Source of the DNA: Planctomycetaceae bacterium | GTDB lineage: Bacteria; Planctomycetota; Planctomycetia; Pirellulales; UBA1268 | Direction of reading: 5' to 3' | NCBI GenBank assembly: GCA_902629495.1 | Contig: CACORA010000004.1 | Coordinates: forward strand, 1 to 64,000 | Length of the DNA: 64,000 nt | Part shown: in pieces, positions 18,070-27,575 of the stretch | Position numbering within the stretch: the stretch's first letter is position 1 | Layout of the letters: each line of letters begins with the position of its first letter | Made by a program: the position numbers and the translations under genes | The notes under the pieces: generated by a model | What the model was told of the DNA's origin: nothing | Seen by the model: the letters and a program-made list of their open reading frames with translations, nothing else | Database searches by the model: none

Positions 18070-19353
18070 TCAGTCTTGTTGATGTGTATCGTTGAATCGT
18101 TGCAGAACGGCTTGCACTGCATGACAGCCGGCTACAAAACCACTTGACCATGCCCACTGGAAATTAAATCCACCAATCCGGCCATCAACATCAAGCATTT
18201 CTCCAGCGAAAAAAAGGCCGGGTACAATTCGACTTTCCATTGTGTGAAGCGTTACTTCGGATAACGGTATGCCACCAGCGGTGGCTTCTGCAACAGAAAA
18301 CCCACGGTCACCGACAATGTCGAGGGGTGTTGCAGTCAATATGCGTACAAGTCTTTTTCTTGCCTCACGAGAAAGATCACCAGTGCATGGAGCTTCGGCT
18401 TGCGCACAGAGCGCTTGTGCAAGGCGGGCGGGGACATGTCTGCGAAGAAAGGATTGCACGCCTCGAGACTGTAGATCAATAAGTTCTTGATGAAGATTCT
18501 CAGGCTGTTTTTCAGGCAGCCAATTGATCACAAGAGAAACAGAGGGATCGACAGACTTTGCCATGAGAAAGTGACGACTGATATCAAGAATACTTGGTCC
18601 TGACAGTCCAGTATGCGTGCAAAGGGTGCTTCCACGACACGCAGTGAGTTGTTTTCCTGAGCGCGCAAGGAGCTTGACTTCTGTCGCGACAGTCAGGCCA
18701 GAGAGGTGTGTGATCCAATGCCCGTCTGGAAGGAGAAGCGGTACGAGAGCGGGAATAATTGGTTCACTTAATGAGTGCCCTAAACGCTGGGCTAGTTCAT
18801 ATCCTCTGCCATCACTACCAGATTTTGGAAGAGATTTCCCACCAGTACACAGAATGACATGATGCGCGGTGAATGTTTCAGAGGGAGTGGTTACTGTGAA
18901 AACCGTTCCGTTTTTTTCAAGACGTGTGACATTTGCTGGGCATCTGATCACTGCTCCATTTTTTTTCACTTCGTCAACGAGGGCGTTGAGAACCGTGCGT
19001 GCTGAGTCAGACACTGGAAAAAGCTTGCCCGTGTCTTCTCGCTTCAGTTCAACTCCAATCTGACGGAAAAAATCAAGGGTATCAGCGACGCTAAATTGCC
19101 TGAGTACTTTTCGAATGGCTGGGGGCGTACTGCCAGCAAAATCGGCCTCGGTGACCTCATCATGTGTGACATTACAACGACCACCTCCAGCGATCAGTAT
19201 TTTCGCGCCAAGTTTTCTTGCGCCATCGAGGGCAATGATTGAAGTGTGACAATTTGCCTGACGAGCTGTTCTGCCTGCCCAAAGCGTTGCAAAAAGTCCA
19301 GCTGCCCCTGCACCAATCACGAGTACATCACAGGACGTTTTTGATGAGTTCAC
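18070..19353 (-). CDS. BaiN/HI0933-type NAD(P)/FAD-dependent flavoprotein
   Basis: A 427-residue flavoprotein of the HI0933/YhiN/BaiN family. It has N-terminal dinucleotide-binding DVLVIGAGAAGLFATLWAGR, the family signature ILIAGGGRCNVTHDE, a middle domain, a second FAD contact HHVILCTGGKSLPKSGSDG, and C-terminal GLFFAGEMLDVDGRIGGFNFQWAWSSG. Family members include the bile-acid reductase BaiN, but most have no known substrate. Translation appears to start at a GTG. It lies 33 bases after the FG-GAP gene, which itself lies 22 bases after an aldo/keto reductase, so a three-gene transcript is likely. Confidence 0.88.
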   Translation of the reverse strand: MNSSKTSCDVLVIGAGAAGLFATLWAGRTARQANCHTSIIALDGARKLGAKILIAGGGRCNVTHDEVTEADFAGSTPPAIRKVLRQFSVADTLDFFRQIGVELKREDTGKLFPVSDSARTVLNALVDEVKKNGAVIRCPANVTRLEKNGTVFTVTTPSETFTAHHVILCTGGKSLPKSGSDGRGYELAQRLGHSLSEPIIPALVPLLLPDGHWITHLSGLTVATEVKLLARSGKQLTACRGSTLCTHTGLSGPSILDISRHFLMAKSVDPSVSLVINWLPEKQPENLHQELIDLQSRGVQSFLRRHVPARLAQALCAQAEAPCTGDLSREARKRLVRILTATPLDIVGDRGFSVAEATAGGIPLSEVTLHTMESRIVPGLFFAGEMLDVDGRIGGFNFQWAWSSGFVAGCHAVQAVLQRFNDTHQQD

Positions 19354-19386
19354 GGATGCATCTGTGTCTCGGGTAAAGACTTCTTG

Positions 19387-20631
19387 CTACTGTTGATGAA
19401 AAGCAAACACACCATGTTTGTTTGCCACAATAATATCTGGTCGGCCGTCATTATTAAGATCAGCTGTCGTGACCTGTGTGCCGACACCACTGTCATTATC
19501 GATCAAGTGTGGCACAAATGTAGCCTCACCACTATCGTTGCGCTGCAAACCAAACCAGTACAATACGGGTGGTGCATTTGGTTCGACATCTCCACTAATG
19601 CCATGAGCCCAACGTCGTTTCCCTGTGACAATATCATCAAGTCCATCTCCATCAATATCCGTCATTGCTACGGCATGTAGTTGGCTGAAAGAAATTCCAT
19701 TTGGTTGTTCGTCTGGTGTGTGATTGAGGATGATATGCTCACGAAAGGCTCCATTCTCTTTTTGCTCAAACCACGCAAGGCCGTATCCATGAGCATCAAG
19801 ACTTGTAATGACGTCACTGCGTCCATCACCATTTACATCCCGAACATACATTTGTGCACCACCCCGTGCGTTTGGAGGACCAAAAGGACCAGGATGAAAT
19901 TCCCAGAACGTCGGTGATTCTGAAGAAGGCGGTTGCTCGAACCAGCCATCCTTCGTGAGGATATCAACACGGTTATCACCGTTCATATCACCTGCGCCTG
20001 AGCCATGTGTGTAGCGAAAATACTTTTTATCATTTTCAGGTGATCGTGGCGTGATTGGGTGAAATGCAGCTTTACTGAGAGGTTGTTGCCAGTCAATCTT
20101 GGCAAAACCAAGTTGACCACCTTTCTTATTTCCGTCGCTCGAGTGGACGAAGAGTTCAGGCCGCCCGTCAGCATTCATATCTCTCAGGCCAGGCGATTCA
20201 CCATCTGCGATATCAAACACGGCATGCTGTGACCAGTACCCTTTGTCGCGTCCTTGTGGATTGACAAATACCAATGCGGGTTTCCCAGGGAGTCCATAGA
20301 CTAAAATGTCAGACCATCCATCACTATTAAAGTCATAGGTAAATGCTAAGAAGTAATCGGAGTATCCACGCTTGGGATCGTAGGGGGTTTTTGAAGGACC
20401 AGAAGGATTATTGGCTGGTGGTGTAAATACAACGCGTTCATCAAATTGTGGACCAAACCATATGTTGTTTCCTGCTGTAATGTCAGCATGCCCATCCTTG
20501 TCAAAGTCAGCAACAGCACAGCCTTCGGCAACAAACCGTTTTGATATGGTCTGTTTGTTAAAGGTTACACCAAATGATGCTGATGACTGGATGCAAAGCA
20601 TCACTATGACAGAGCAGAAACGGATCAGCAT
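19387..20631 (-). CDS. Exported FG-GAP (VCBS) beta-propeller protein
   Basis: About 414 residues starting at the ATG at 20631, which has GGAGG six bases upstream and opens a signal peptide (MLIRFCSVIVMLCIQSSASFG). At least seven calcium-binding FG-GAP loops can be read in order: DFDKDGHAD, DFNSDGWSD, DMNADGRPE, DMNGDNRVD, DVNGDGRSD, DIDGDGLDD, DLNNDGRPD. This number suits a single seven-bladed propeller. No enzymatic domain or ASPIC/UnbV tail is present. A secreted binding or scaffold role is inferred. It sits between an aldo/keto reductase and a flavoprotein on the same strand. Confidence 0.85.
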   Translation of the reverse strand: MLIRFCSVIVMLCIQSSASFGVTFNKQTISKRFVAEGCAVADFDKDGHADITAGNNIWFGPQFDERVVFTPPANNPSGPSKTPYDPKRGYSDYFLAFTYDFNSDGWSDILVYGLPGKPALVFVNPQGRDKGYWSQHAVFDIADGESPGLRDMNADGRPELFVHSSDGNKKGGQLGFAKIDWQQPLSKAAFHPITPRSPENDKKYFRYTHGSGAGDMNGDNRVDILTKDGWFEQPPSSESPTFWEFHPGPFGPPNARGGAQMYVRDVNGDGRSDVITSLDAHGYGLAWFEQKENGAFREHIILNHTPDEQPNGISFSQLHAVAMTDIDGDGLDDIVTGKRRWAHGISGDVEPNAPPVLYWFGLQRNDSGEATFVPHLIDNDSGVGTQVTTADLNNDGRPDIIVANKHGVFAFHQQ

Positions 20632-20653
20632 GAGAGCCTCCGGAAGGTAAAAA

Positions 20654-21640
20654 TTACCAATAATGATGGACAAGCGGATGGATCAATTGCTGATAGACCT
20701 CAGCAACAGCCTCAAGGGTCTTTGCAGGAAGAGCCGGTAGGCCGGAAGCCTTCACATTTTCTTGAACCTGACTTGGCCGTCGGCCACCGGGAATCACAGT
20801 CGTAACGGCTTCGAATGAGAGAATCCATTGTAGTGCAAACTGAGCAAGTGTAACGCCTGAAGGAACGAGTGAACGAAGTTTTTCGACAGCAGACAAACCA
20901 GTTTCGTAATCAACGCCAGAGAAAGTTTCACCCCGATCAAACAGTGCCCCGTCTCGATTGAAAGCCCGATGATCATCGTCAGGAAAAGTTGTTTGTGACG
21001 TAAAACGACCTGCAAGCATTCCACTTGCGAGTGGTACTCGAGCGATCACAGCAACCTTCCGGCGCAGAGCTTCCTTGAAAAAAAGCTCTGACGGTCGCAA
21101 GCGGAATGGATTGAATATGATTTGTACGGACTGGAGATTTGGGTATTCAATAGCCTTTATGGCTTCTTCAACCTTTTCAACACTTACACCATAAAACTGA
21201 ATTTTTCCAGCTGTGACGAGATCGTCGAGGGCACCAAATACTTCTGGACGGTAGTAAACCTCCGTTGGAGGACAATGCAACTGAACCAGATCAAGACGAT
21301 CTACATCAAGATTTTTGAGGCTGCGATCTACGAAGGCCAGCAGGTTCTCAGCGTTATATCCATCTGCAGTATGAGGAGATAGACGACGTCCAGCTTTGGT
21401 TGCAATCCAAAATGGTTCTTGTCGCTCTTTTCGGAGGCGGGCAATCAGTCGTTCAGAAATACCGTCGCCATAGACATCTGCCGTATCAAAAAAAGTTATC
21501 CCAGCGTCAAGTGCTGTATGAAGTGCCGCTATAGAGTCCTCGTCATCAGCGCCACCCCATTGGCCACCACCAATCCCCCATGCTCCGAAACCAACCTCCG
21601 AAACATCCCAGCCTGTTCTTCCAAATGTTCGAGTTTTCAT
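20654..21640 (-). CDS. Aldo/keto reductase
   Basis: A 328-residue TIM-barrel NAD(P)H-dependent reductase. The catalytic tetrad is visible: Asp in FFDTADVYGDG, Tyr in the same DVYG, Lys in WIATKAG, and His in LDLVQLHCPP. The C-terminal cofactor segment is VIPGGRRPSQVQENV. The sequence is of the general stress / YajO-YdhF type and the substrate is unknown. It has no signal peptide, so it is cytosolic, unlike the FG-GAP protein that follows 22 bases later. The divergent membrane-protein gene starts only 38 bases away, so the two promoters must overlap each other or the opposite coding region. Confidence 0.92.
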   Translation of the reverse strand: MKTRTFGRTGWDVSEVGFGAWGIGGGQWGGADDEDSIAALHTALDAGITFFDTADVYGDGISERLIARLRKERQEPFWIATKAGRRLSPHTADGYNAENLLAFVDRSLKNLDVDRLDLVQLHCPPTEVYYRPEVFGALDDLVTAGKIQFYGVSVEKVEEAIKAIEYPNLQSVQIIFNPFRLRPSELFFKEALRRKVAVIARVPLASGMLAGRFTSQTTFPDDDHRAFNRDGALFDRGETFSGVDYETGLSAVEKLRSLVPSGVTLAQFALQWILSFEAVTTVIPGGRRPSQVQENVKASGLPALPAKTLEAVAEVYQQLIHPLVHHYW

Positions 21641-21678
21641 GCTATGTAGTGTTGCTGAACGGACAGTAGAATTCCACC

Positions 21679-22599
21679 ATGATCGCTACTTCCCCAGAGC
21701 ACTTCGATTTTCTGTCATGGTCGAAGGATCAACGCGCTTGGCCTCTTGTATCTATCGGCTCACTGCTTGTGCTGAGTGGGGGGATTCATATTATTGTCTG
21801 GGCCGTTCTTGGTGGGCCTTGGGAGGGGGCGATTACATGGCGAAAGCCAATTCTATTTGGAATATCTGGAGGCTTGACTGCAATATCGATGGGATGGGTG
21901 TGGTCAAAGTTACCGTTGCGAAGACTCGATGGTGTTCTGTCATGGTCGGTTGCGATCGCACTTCTTTTCGAAGTGGCACTCATTGATCTGCAACGCTGGC
22001 GTGGTGTTGCCAGTCATTTCAATCGTGCAACGGTTATCGATTCACTTCTTTACGATGGTATGGGTGTGCTCATCCTATGGGTGACCCTTCTTGCAACAGA
22101 CCTGATGCTCAGAGCATTCCGTCAGAAAATGAAGGCATCCCCAGACATGGTTCTCGCGATTCAGAGTGGACTCGTTTTTCTCGTACTATCCTGTGTACTG
22201 GGTATTTGGGTCAGTGTGAATGGTGAGATGCGTATGGAAAAAGGTCTCGATCCTGAGGGTTTTGGTGCTGAAGGCGTACCAAAATTTCCTCATGGAGTGG
22301 TTATTCATGCATTGCAACTCCTTCCAGCACTCGCGTGGATGGCAGCCCGTTCTGGATTCTCATTACGATACCGAGAACGACTGATCACATACGCCAGTCG
22401 GTCACTGTGGCTCCTACTTTTGTATGCACTGTTTGAGACACTTCTCGGACGATCACGTTTTGATCCGCCGCCTTACTTAGCAGCAATGCTATTCATTGCC
22501 ATTGCTGGTCTCATGATTGTGAGTGGAATGATAGTTGTGGGATATCTCCGCATGCGATTCGGACAAAAAGGATCCCTCGTCCAAACGTCAGAGGAATAG
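21679..22599 (+). CDS. Multi-pass membrane protein of unknown function
   Basis: A 306-residue protein with about seven to eight hydrophobic helices (near residues 25-50, 58-75, 86-103, 127-146, 157-177, 208-225, 246-262, 268-290). Polar signatures include WRKPILFGISGG, DLQRWRGVASHFN and NGEMR in the loops. I do not recognise a characterised family. The HFN and WRGV motifs suggest a conserved functional site rather than a simple anchor. It is divergent from the aldo/keto reductase across 38 bases. No cytochrome or transporter signature was seen. Confidence 0.7.
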   Translation: MIATSPEHFDFLSWSKDQRAWPLVSIGSLLVLSGGIHIIVWAVLGGPWEGAITWRKPILFGISGGLTAISMGWVWSKLPLRRLDGVLSWSVAIALLFEVALIDLQRWRGVASHFNRATVIDSLLYDGMGVLILWVTLLATDLMLRAFRQKMKASPDMVLAIQSGLVFLVLSCVLGIWVSVNGEMRMEKGLDPEGFGAEGVPKFPHGVVIHALQLLPALAWMAARSGFSLRYRERLITYASRSLWLLLLYALFETLLGRSRFDPPPYLAAMLFIAIAGLMIVSGMIVVGYLRMRFGQKGSLVQTSEE

Positions 22600-22845
22600 C
22601 CTGAAAAGTATGCTGTCCCCTGAAAGAGCCAGCTAATAAGGATTCCTTTTAAAAAGTGATTACGTTCACTCAATAACGTGTTTGTGGGACCTGCTGACGA
22701 AACTTCATAGTAGAATTTCCGTTTATCATTATTGGCACTAGAATCATGGTAGCGACTCAACAGCGATCGTCTGCCTTTTCTATTTGGATTTTGAAAAACC
22801 GCCCGCTGGAGTATCGTCATTTCAACGACGGCGAATGCACCCATA

Positions 22846-25800
22846 ATGAATCGAAAATGCAAACGAAGAAACACACGGAAGGCGTTTCATGAATTCACGA
22901 CGGGTTTGCCCGGCTGCTTCGCTTCTCAGCGCAAGCAACGCCGTTACCTCGTCTCTATCGTTATCCTCGTTGCAATAACGTCTGTTACTTCTGCAGCGAT
23001 AGCCGGACCCACAGTATCTTCGCCCAGTAATCATTTTGGACATGGCAAACAAACAGTACTGCAAGCAGTGGATACAAATGCCAACTCAAAGTGGTGTGGG
23101 CATCACGAGGGAAAACCGGTGCAATGGCAATTGGAACTGTCTGAGGCAACGGCAATCGCAGGCTATTCATTAACCTCTGGAGGAGATGTTCCCTCTCGTG
23201 ATCCTGATCATTGGGTGTTGGAGGGCTCGGTGAATGGCAAAAACTGGACTCAACTGGATCAACAGGAAAATCAGCCTGAATGGGAAAAACGTCGTCACAC
23301 CAAGCATTTCCCGATTAACAATCGTGGCAGCTGGAGATACGTCCGGTTCACCTTTCAGTTTGATGACTCAACCCACTACCAACTGTCGGAAATCGCGTTT
23401 GATGGTGTCTCAATGGAGGGTGTAAAAATGGCTGCCCCCCCAACCATGGAAGAACTGCGCAGCCAAGGTAAAACGTTCTCGAAATACCTTGGTCCTAAGG
23501 CGTTAGCAGTACCGGATGGGCCACCGACAGCCAACCTGACGACCTTTCAGCACGAGATCAGACCTCTACTGGAAGCATCTTGTGTGAAATGCCATGGCCC
23601 GGACAAACAGGAGGGAAAATTTCGCATCGATGTACTCGATCCGGACATGATCGATGGCGACGACGGAGACTGGTGGGTGGAGGTGACCGACATTATCAGC
23701 CAAGGCGAAATGCCACCGCCTGAAGAGGAAGAGGTTGCGCTGGCCGATGGTGATCGAGCCAAGGTTGTCGATTGGATTTCGCAGGAGTTGCTTGTCGCTT
23801 CCCAGTCCCGTCGCAGTGAACAGGGGCACACTTCGTTTCGCCGTCTCACTCGCTACGAAACAAGTTACGCGCTTCAAGATCTGCTTGGTTTGCCTTACGA
23901 TTTCGCCAGAGATCTGCCTCCAGAAACTGAATCCGAGGATGGCTTTCAGAATAGTTCTGAGATGCTCCAGATGACCTCGTCGCAGTTTGAAACCTACCAG
24001 GAAATCGCCCACACAGCCCTGTTAAAAGCGACCGTTCGTGGCGAGCGTCCCATACCGGTTCAATACGTCATCACCGGTGCATCAGCCGAGGAAAACTTCC
24101 TTTCCAGTGCGCTGAAAAGTATCGAAAACCTCAAGAAGAAACAGGACATTGATTCGCAGACAAAGCTCGCCAAGGAAGAAGCACGGCTGTGGAAGCCGAA
24201 TAAAAATGGATCGCATTTCATCAATCTGGTGACTGGACGGGGCTTCTCGACACACTCCCGTTATGGTCAAAATAGTTTTCGTCCTCTCGAGAATCTGGTG
24301 GGGGCACCCAGTATTTCTGATTATGTGTTAGCGTTGCCAGTGAACGCACGGCAACTCATCGATCTTGGAGATTTTCTACCAGATAGCGGAACACTTCGCT
24401 TGCGTGTCAGGGCCTGGCGTTCCTCGACAGATTCCCCATCGGATCCTGACTTACGTATTAGCTTTGGTTATCAACCGAGTAATAACTCGCACACCTCATT
24501 TCCTGTAGGGAAATTCACGATCTCTGCCACAGCAGACCGACCGAAGTTTTATGCAATGGACATCCACCTTGGTGAGATTTCGCGAAACGCATTCCGTGGC
24601 AGACACCCATTGGGTAAGGGTGTTCCAAATCCTTCCGAGTATTTGATCTTTCAAAATACCCACCCCGGTGGCTCGGGAGGCGGTATTCATATCGACTGCA
24701 TCGAAATCATTGCCCCACACTATGCGCAGTGGCCACCAAAATCGCATCAGCGGGTGTTTGACACCGCACTGAATTCAGAATGGAACCCTCGGGAAATCAT
24801 CAGCAATTTTATATGTCGTGCCTGGCGACGCCCCGCTACCGAAGAAGAGCTGAATGGCAAGGTGAAGTTATTCAATACTATCCGTCCCTCATGCGACGAC
24901 GCCCAGGAAGCGATGATTGAAGTCCTTGCTACCGTGATTGCATCGCCAAATTTTCTCTACATCGTGCAATCACCAGAGCCGACGAATTTCGAACTGGCCA
25001 CACGACTGGCCATGTTTCTATGGAGTAGTCTGCCCGATGAGGAACTACTTCAATGGGCCGAGATGGGTCGCTTGAGTGAGCCAACGATACTTTCTCAACA
25101 GGTCGATCGCATGTTGGTCGATAAACGTTCAGACCGGTTTTCTCAACATTTTGTAAGACAGTGGCTAGGCCTTGCCCTCTTGGATTACCAGGAGGTGGAG
25201 GAGAACCTTCGCGATGCTATGGGGCAGGAACCTATCGAGTTGTTTGCGGAAATGTTGCGCCAGGATTCCAGCATTCTCGATTTCCTTCATTCGGACTACA
25301 CGATGCTGAACGAAAAGCTAGCAAACCATTATGGGATCAAAGATGTGTTCGGTAGCGAATTCCGACGTGTTAATCTGCAGCCTGAAAGCCGTCGTGGCGG
25401 AATCCTTACTCAAGCAGGGCTCTTAACGATGAATGCTGATGGCAAGCATTCGCATCCGCTCAAGCGAGGCATTTGGTTACTGGAAAACATCCTCCATGAT
25501 CCACCGCCCCCGCCCCCACCGGCAGTGCCAGAAATAGATCTAGCCGATCCTCGCATTCTCGAGATGACCTTGAAAGAACGCATGGCCAATCATCGTGATG
25601 ATCCCGCCTGTGCCTCCTGCCACAAAAAAATCGATCCCTGGGGAATTGCCTTTGAAAACTACGATGCACTTGGTAGATGGAGGAACGAAGATTCTGTCGG
25701 CATACTTTTCAATGGCGATACCTTACAAGGGATGGATGGCCTGAAGCGCTATCTCATTGAACTGCGTCAGGATCAGTTTGCCAGCGCCATGACACACAAA

Positions 25801-25944
25801 ATCACCTCCTATGCCCTCGGTCGCCCTCTGCGTTTTGGTGATCGCATCAGTCTCGAACAGATCACAGCGAAAACCCGACGCGAAGGCGATGGACTCAAGA
25901 CACTTATTCGTAATATTATTCTGAGTGACCTTTTCAATTCCTGA
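22846..25944 (+). CDS. DUF1592/DUF1588 planctomycete cytochrome with discoidin-like N-domain
   Basis: A 1032-residue exported protein. After an N-terminal export segment (hydrophobic core about 37-53) comes an F5/8-type C (discoidin-like) fold (about 65-190). Then follow a PSCyt1 haem segment with CVKCH, DUF1587 (TSFRRLTRYETSYALQDLLG), DUF1592 and DUF1595, DUF1588 (GGILTQAGLLTMNADGKHSHPLKRG) with a second haem motif CASCH, and DUF1585 at the C-terminus. This domain order is standard in planctomycetes. The proteins are thought to be periplasmic c-type cytochromes linked to polymer degradation; no activity is proven. It starts without an evident ribosome binding site and forms an operon with the DUF1552 gene 10 bases downstream. 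Confidence 0.92.
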   Translation: MNRKCKRRNTRKAFHEFTTGLPGCFASQRKQRRYLVSIVILVAITSVTSAAIAGPTVSSPSNHFGHGKQTVLQAVDTNANSKWCGHHEGKPVQWQLELSEATAIAGYSLTSGGDVPSRDPDHWVLEGSVNGKNWTQLDQQENQPEWEKRRHTKHFPINNRGSWRYVRFTFQFDDSTHYQLSEIAFDGVSMEGVKMAAPPTMEELRSQGKTFSKYLGPKALAVPDGPPTANLTTFQHEIRPLLEASCVKCHGPDKQEGKFRIDVLDPDMIDGDDGDWWVEVTDIISQGEMPPPEEEEVALADGDRAKVVDWISQELLVASQSRRSEQGHTSFRRLTRYETSYALQDLLGLPYDFARDLPPETESEDGFQNSSEMLQMTSSQFETYQEIAHTALLKATVRGERPIPVQYVITGASAEENFLSSALKSIENLKKKQDIDSQTKLAKEEARLWKPNKNGSHFINLVTGRGFSTHSRYGQNSFRPLENLVGAPSISDYVLALPVNARQLIDLGDFLPDSGTLRLRVRAWRSSTDSPSDPDLRISFGYQPSNNSHTSFPVGKFTISATADRPKFYAMDIHLGEISRNAFRGRHPLGKGVPNPSEYLIFQNTHPGGSGGGIHIDCIEIIAPHYAQWPPKSHQRVFDTALNSEWNPREIISNFICRAWRRPATEEELNGKVKLFNTIRPSCDDAQEAMIEVLATVIASPNFLYIVQSPEPTNFELATRLAMFLWSSLPDEELLQWAEMGRLSEPTILSQQVDRMLVDKRSDRFSQHFVRQWLGLALLDYQEVEENLRDAMGQEPIELFAEMLRQDSSILDFLHSDYTMLNEKLANHYGIKDVFGSEFRRVNLQPESRRGGILTQAGLLTMNADGKHSHPLKRGIWLLENILHDPPPPPPPAVPEIDLADPRILEMTLKERMANHRDDPACASCHKKIDPWGIAFENYDALGRWRNEDSVGILFNGDTLQGMDGLKRYLIELRQDQFASAMTHKITSYALGRPLRFGDRISLEQITAKTRREGDGLKTLIRNIILSDLFNS

Positions 25945-25954
25945 GTGAACAATC

Positions 25955-27349
25955 ATGCGTACTCAACTGTCTTCATTTGATCGACGAAAATTCCTGCGTG
26001 GTGTCAGCGGCTTTGCTCTTGCCTTACCCAGTTTCGAGACCTTTGCCAAGTCGACGGCTGCAGCTAGTCATCCGAAACGACTCGCTTGTTTCTATCAGCC
26101 CGATGGCGTGCCTATGCCGCGAGTAGAGGATCCTGCGTTTAAGGAATTCAGCTGGTTTCCACACAATCCTGGTAAGAACTTTCAAGTGACCAACAGTCTG
26201 CGCCCACTAGAGCCGCTGCGCGATAAATTGACAGTCATTGGTGGGATGTCTCACCCGGCTGTACGCCGCGTACATGGTCACTCAAATGCTGACCAATTCC
26301 TGACAGGTGCCGACACCGGCGCTGGTGGTGATTATCAGAATTCCATTTCACTAGATCAATATTATGCAAACGTGATAGGCGATGAGACTCGCTTTGCATG
26401 CCTGGTACTCTCAACGGATGGCGGAACCGGTTCACCTCGGGGAGCGCAGACGATGTCGTTCAATCAGGCAGGCCGTCCAATCCCGGCTGAGAATCGTCCC
26501 AAGCGAATTTTTGATCGGCTTTTTGTGAGTAACGGCAAAGATGCCGAACGCCGTCTGGCGATCAGCCAGTCTGCGCTGGATGACTTGATGAGTGATGCTC
26601 ATTCACTACGAAACAAGCTCTCGACCCATGATCAGGACACCCTCGACGAATACCTGCAATCGGTACGCGAAACCGAAATCCGTGTTGAGAAAGCCCGCCG
26701 TTGGCTGGATATCCCCATGCCACAAGTTGACGTGAGCCACTTAAATCTTGACGTCACTCCGGATGATCCTCGCAACTACGTCCAGACGATGTATGAATTG
26801 ATCTACCTTGCCTTTCGAACCGACTCCACCCGAGTCGCTACGTGGCAAATAGGGAGAGAAAACGGTGTGGGAGTCAGTGACTACCTGGCGCGAGCAATTG
26901 GCTACAACCTGACGCATCAACTTTCGCATAACACTAAGAAGCCAGACGGCTGGGCAGAATTTTCCAACTACTGTAACTTTCTCATGGAAGAATACGCTCG
27001 CTTTCTCAAACGTTTAAACGACACCCCCGAACCCAATGGTAGCGGAACCATGTTGGATAATACCGTGACGCTATTTGGTTCTGCCTCAAGCGCCTTTCAC
27101 CTGTCACGCAACTACCCCATCGTACTCAGTGGTGGAAGCAATCTCGGGTTCAAACATGGGCAATACCTGAAGTTTGGAAACGACGAAGACAACTCTAGTA
27201 CGTCAGGATTTTCTACCGATGCTGGTTGGAAAAGCAGCGTCGAGGGAGAAGAGCGGCCGTTATCAGATCTCTATCTAACCATGCTTCACCGTCTTGGAGT
27301 CGATGCGAATAGCTTTGGTGGTAGCGAGACAACAGTTGCCGAAGTGTAA
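25955..27349 (+). CDS. DUF1552 protein with Tat signal
   Basis: A 464-residue protein with a twin-arginine signal (DRRKFLRGVSGFALALPSF), so it is exported folded. The body matches the DUF1552 pattern: RLACFYQPDGVPMP near the start, the central SISLDQYYA and LSTDGGTGSPRGAQTMSF, and the C-terminal DNTVTLFGSASS. DUF1552 genes nearly always follow a DUF1592/1588 cytochrome, as here with a 10-base gap. The fold resembles DUF1501/sulfatase-like proteins, but no enzymatic activity is established. Hand counts over 26041-26520 give about 53% GC, against about 45% in hemE. Confidence 0.92.
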   Translation: MRTQLSSFDRRKFLRGVSGFALALPSFETFAKSTAAASHPKRLACFYQPDGVPMPRVEDPAFKEFSWFPHNPGKNFQVTNSLRPLEPLRDKLTVIGGMSHPAVRRVHGHSNADQFLTGADTGAGGDYQNSISLDQYYANVIGDETRFACLVLSTDGGTGSPRGAQTMSFNQAGRPIPAENRPKRIFDRLFVSNGKDAERRLAISQSALDDLMSDAHSLRNKLSTHDQDTLDEYLQSVRETEIRVEKARRWLDIPMPQVDVSHLNLDVTPDDPRNYVQTMYELIYLAFRTDSTRVATWQIGRENGVGVSDYLARAIGYNLTHQLSHNTKKPDGWAEFSNYCNFLMEEYARFLKRLNDTPEPNGSGTMLDNTVTLFGSASSAFHLSRNYPIVLSGGSNLGFKHGQYLKFGNDEDNSSTSGFSTDAGWKSSVEGEERPLSDLYLTMLHRLGVDANSFGGSETTVAEV

Positions 27350-27575
27350 GTACAACTTTGAACGGATAGAAAAGAAGAGATCAGACCGCCTCAGCCTTTT
27401 GACTCAGACTCACTGGGTAACAGTGGCGGTTTCCCGCCTTAAGAATTTGGGCAACGTTTTCGGTGCCCCACTATTCCGAGGTATCTCTTGAACAAGAAGA
27501 CGAAAGTTCCGCACGTATCAGACAGGTAGAGCAGCAGCAGAATCGTTCATGTATGAGAAGAGGATCATAAGAAAA

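Noticed and set aside
22600..22845. Possible insertion-sequence remnant upstream of the DUF1592 gene (GTATGCTGTCCCCTGAA-like text)
   Set aside because: No inverted ends, no transposase fragment and no target duplication could be found.
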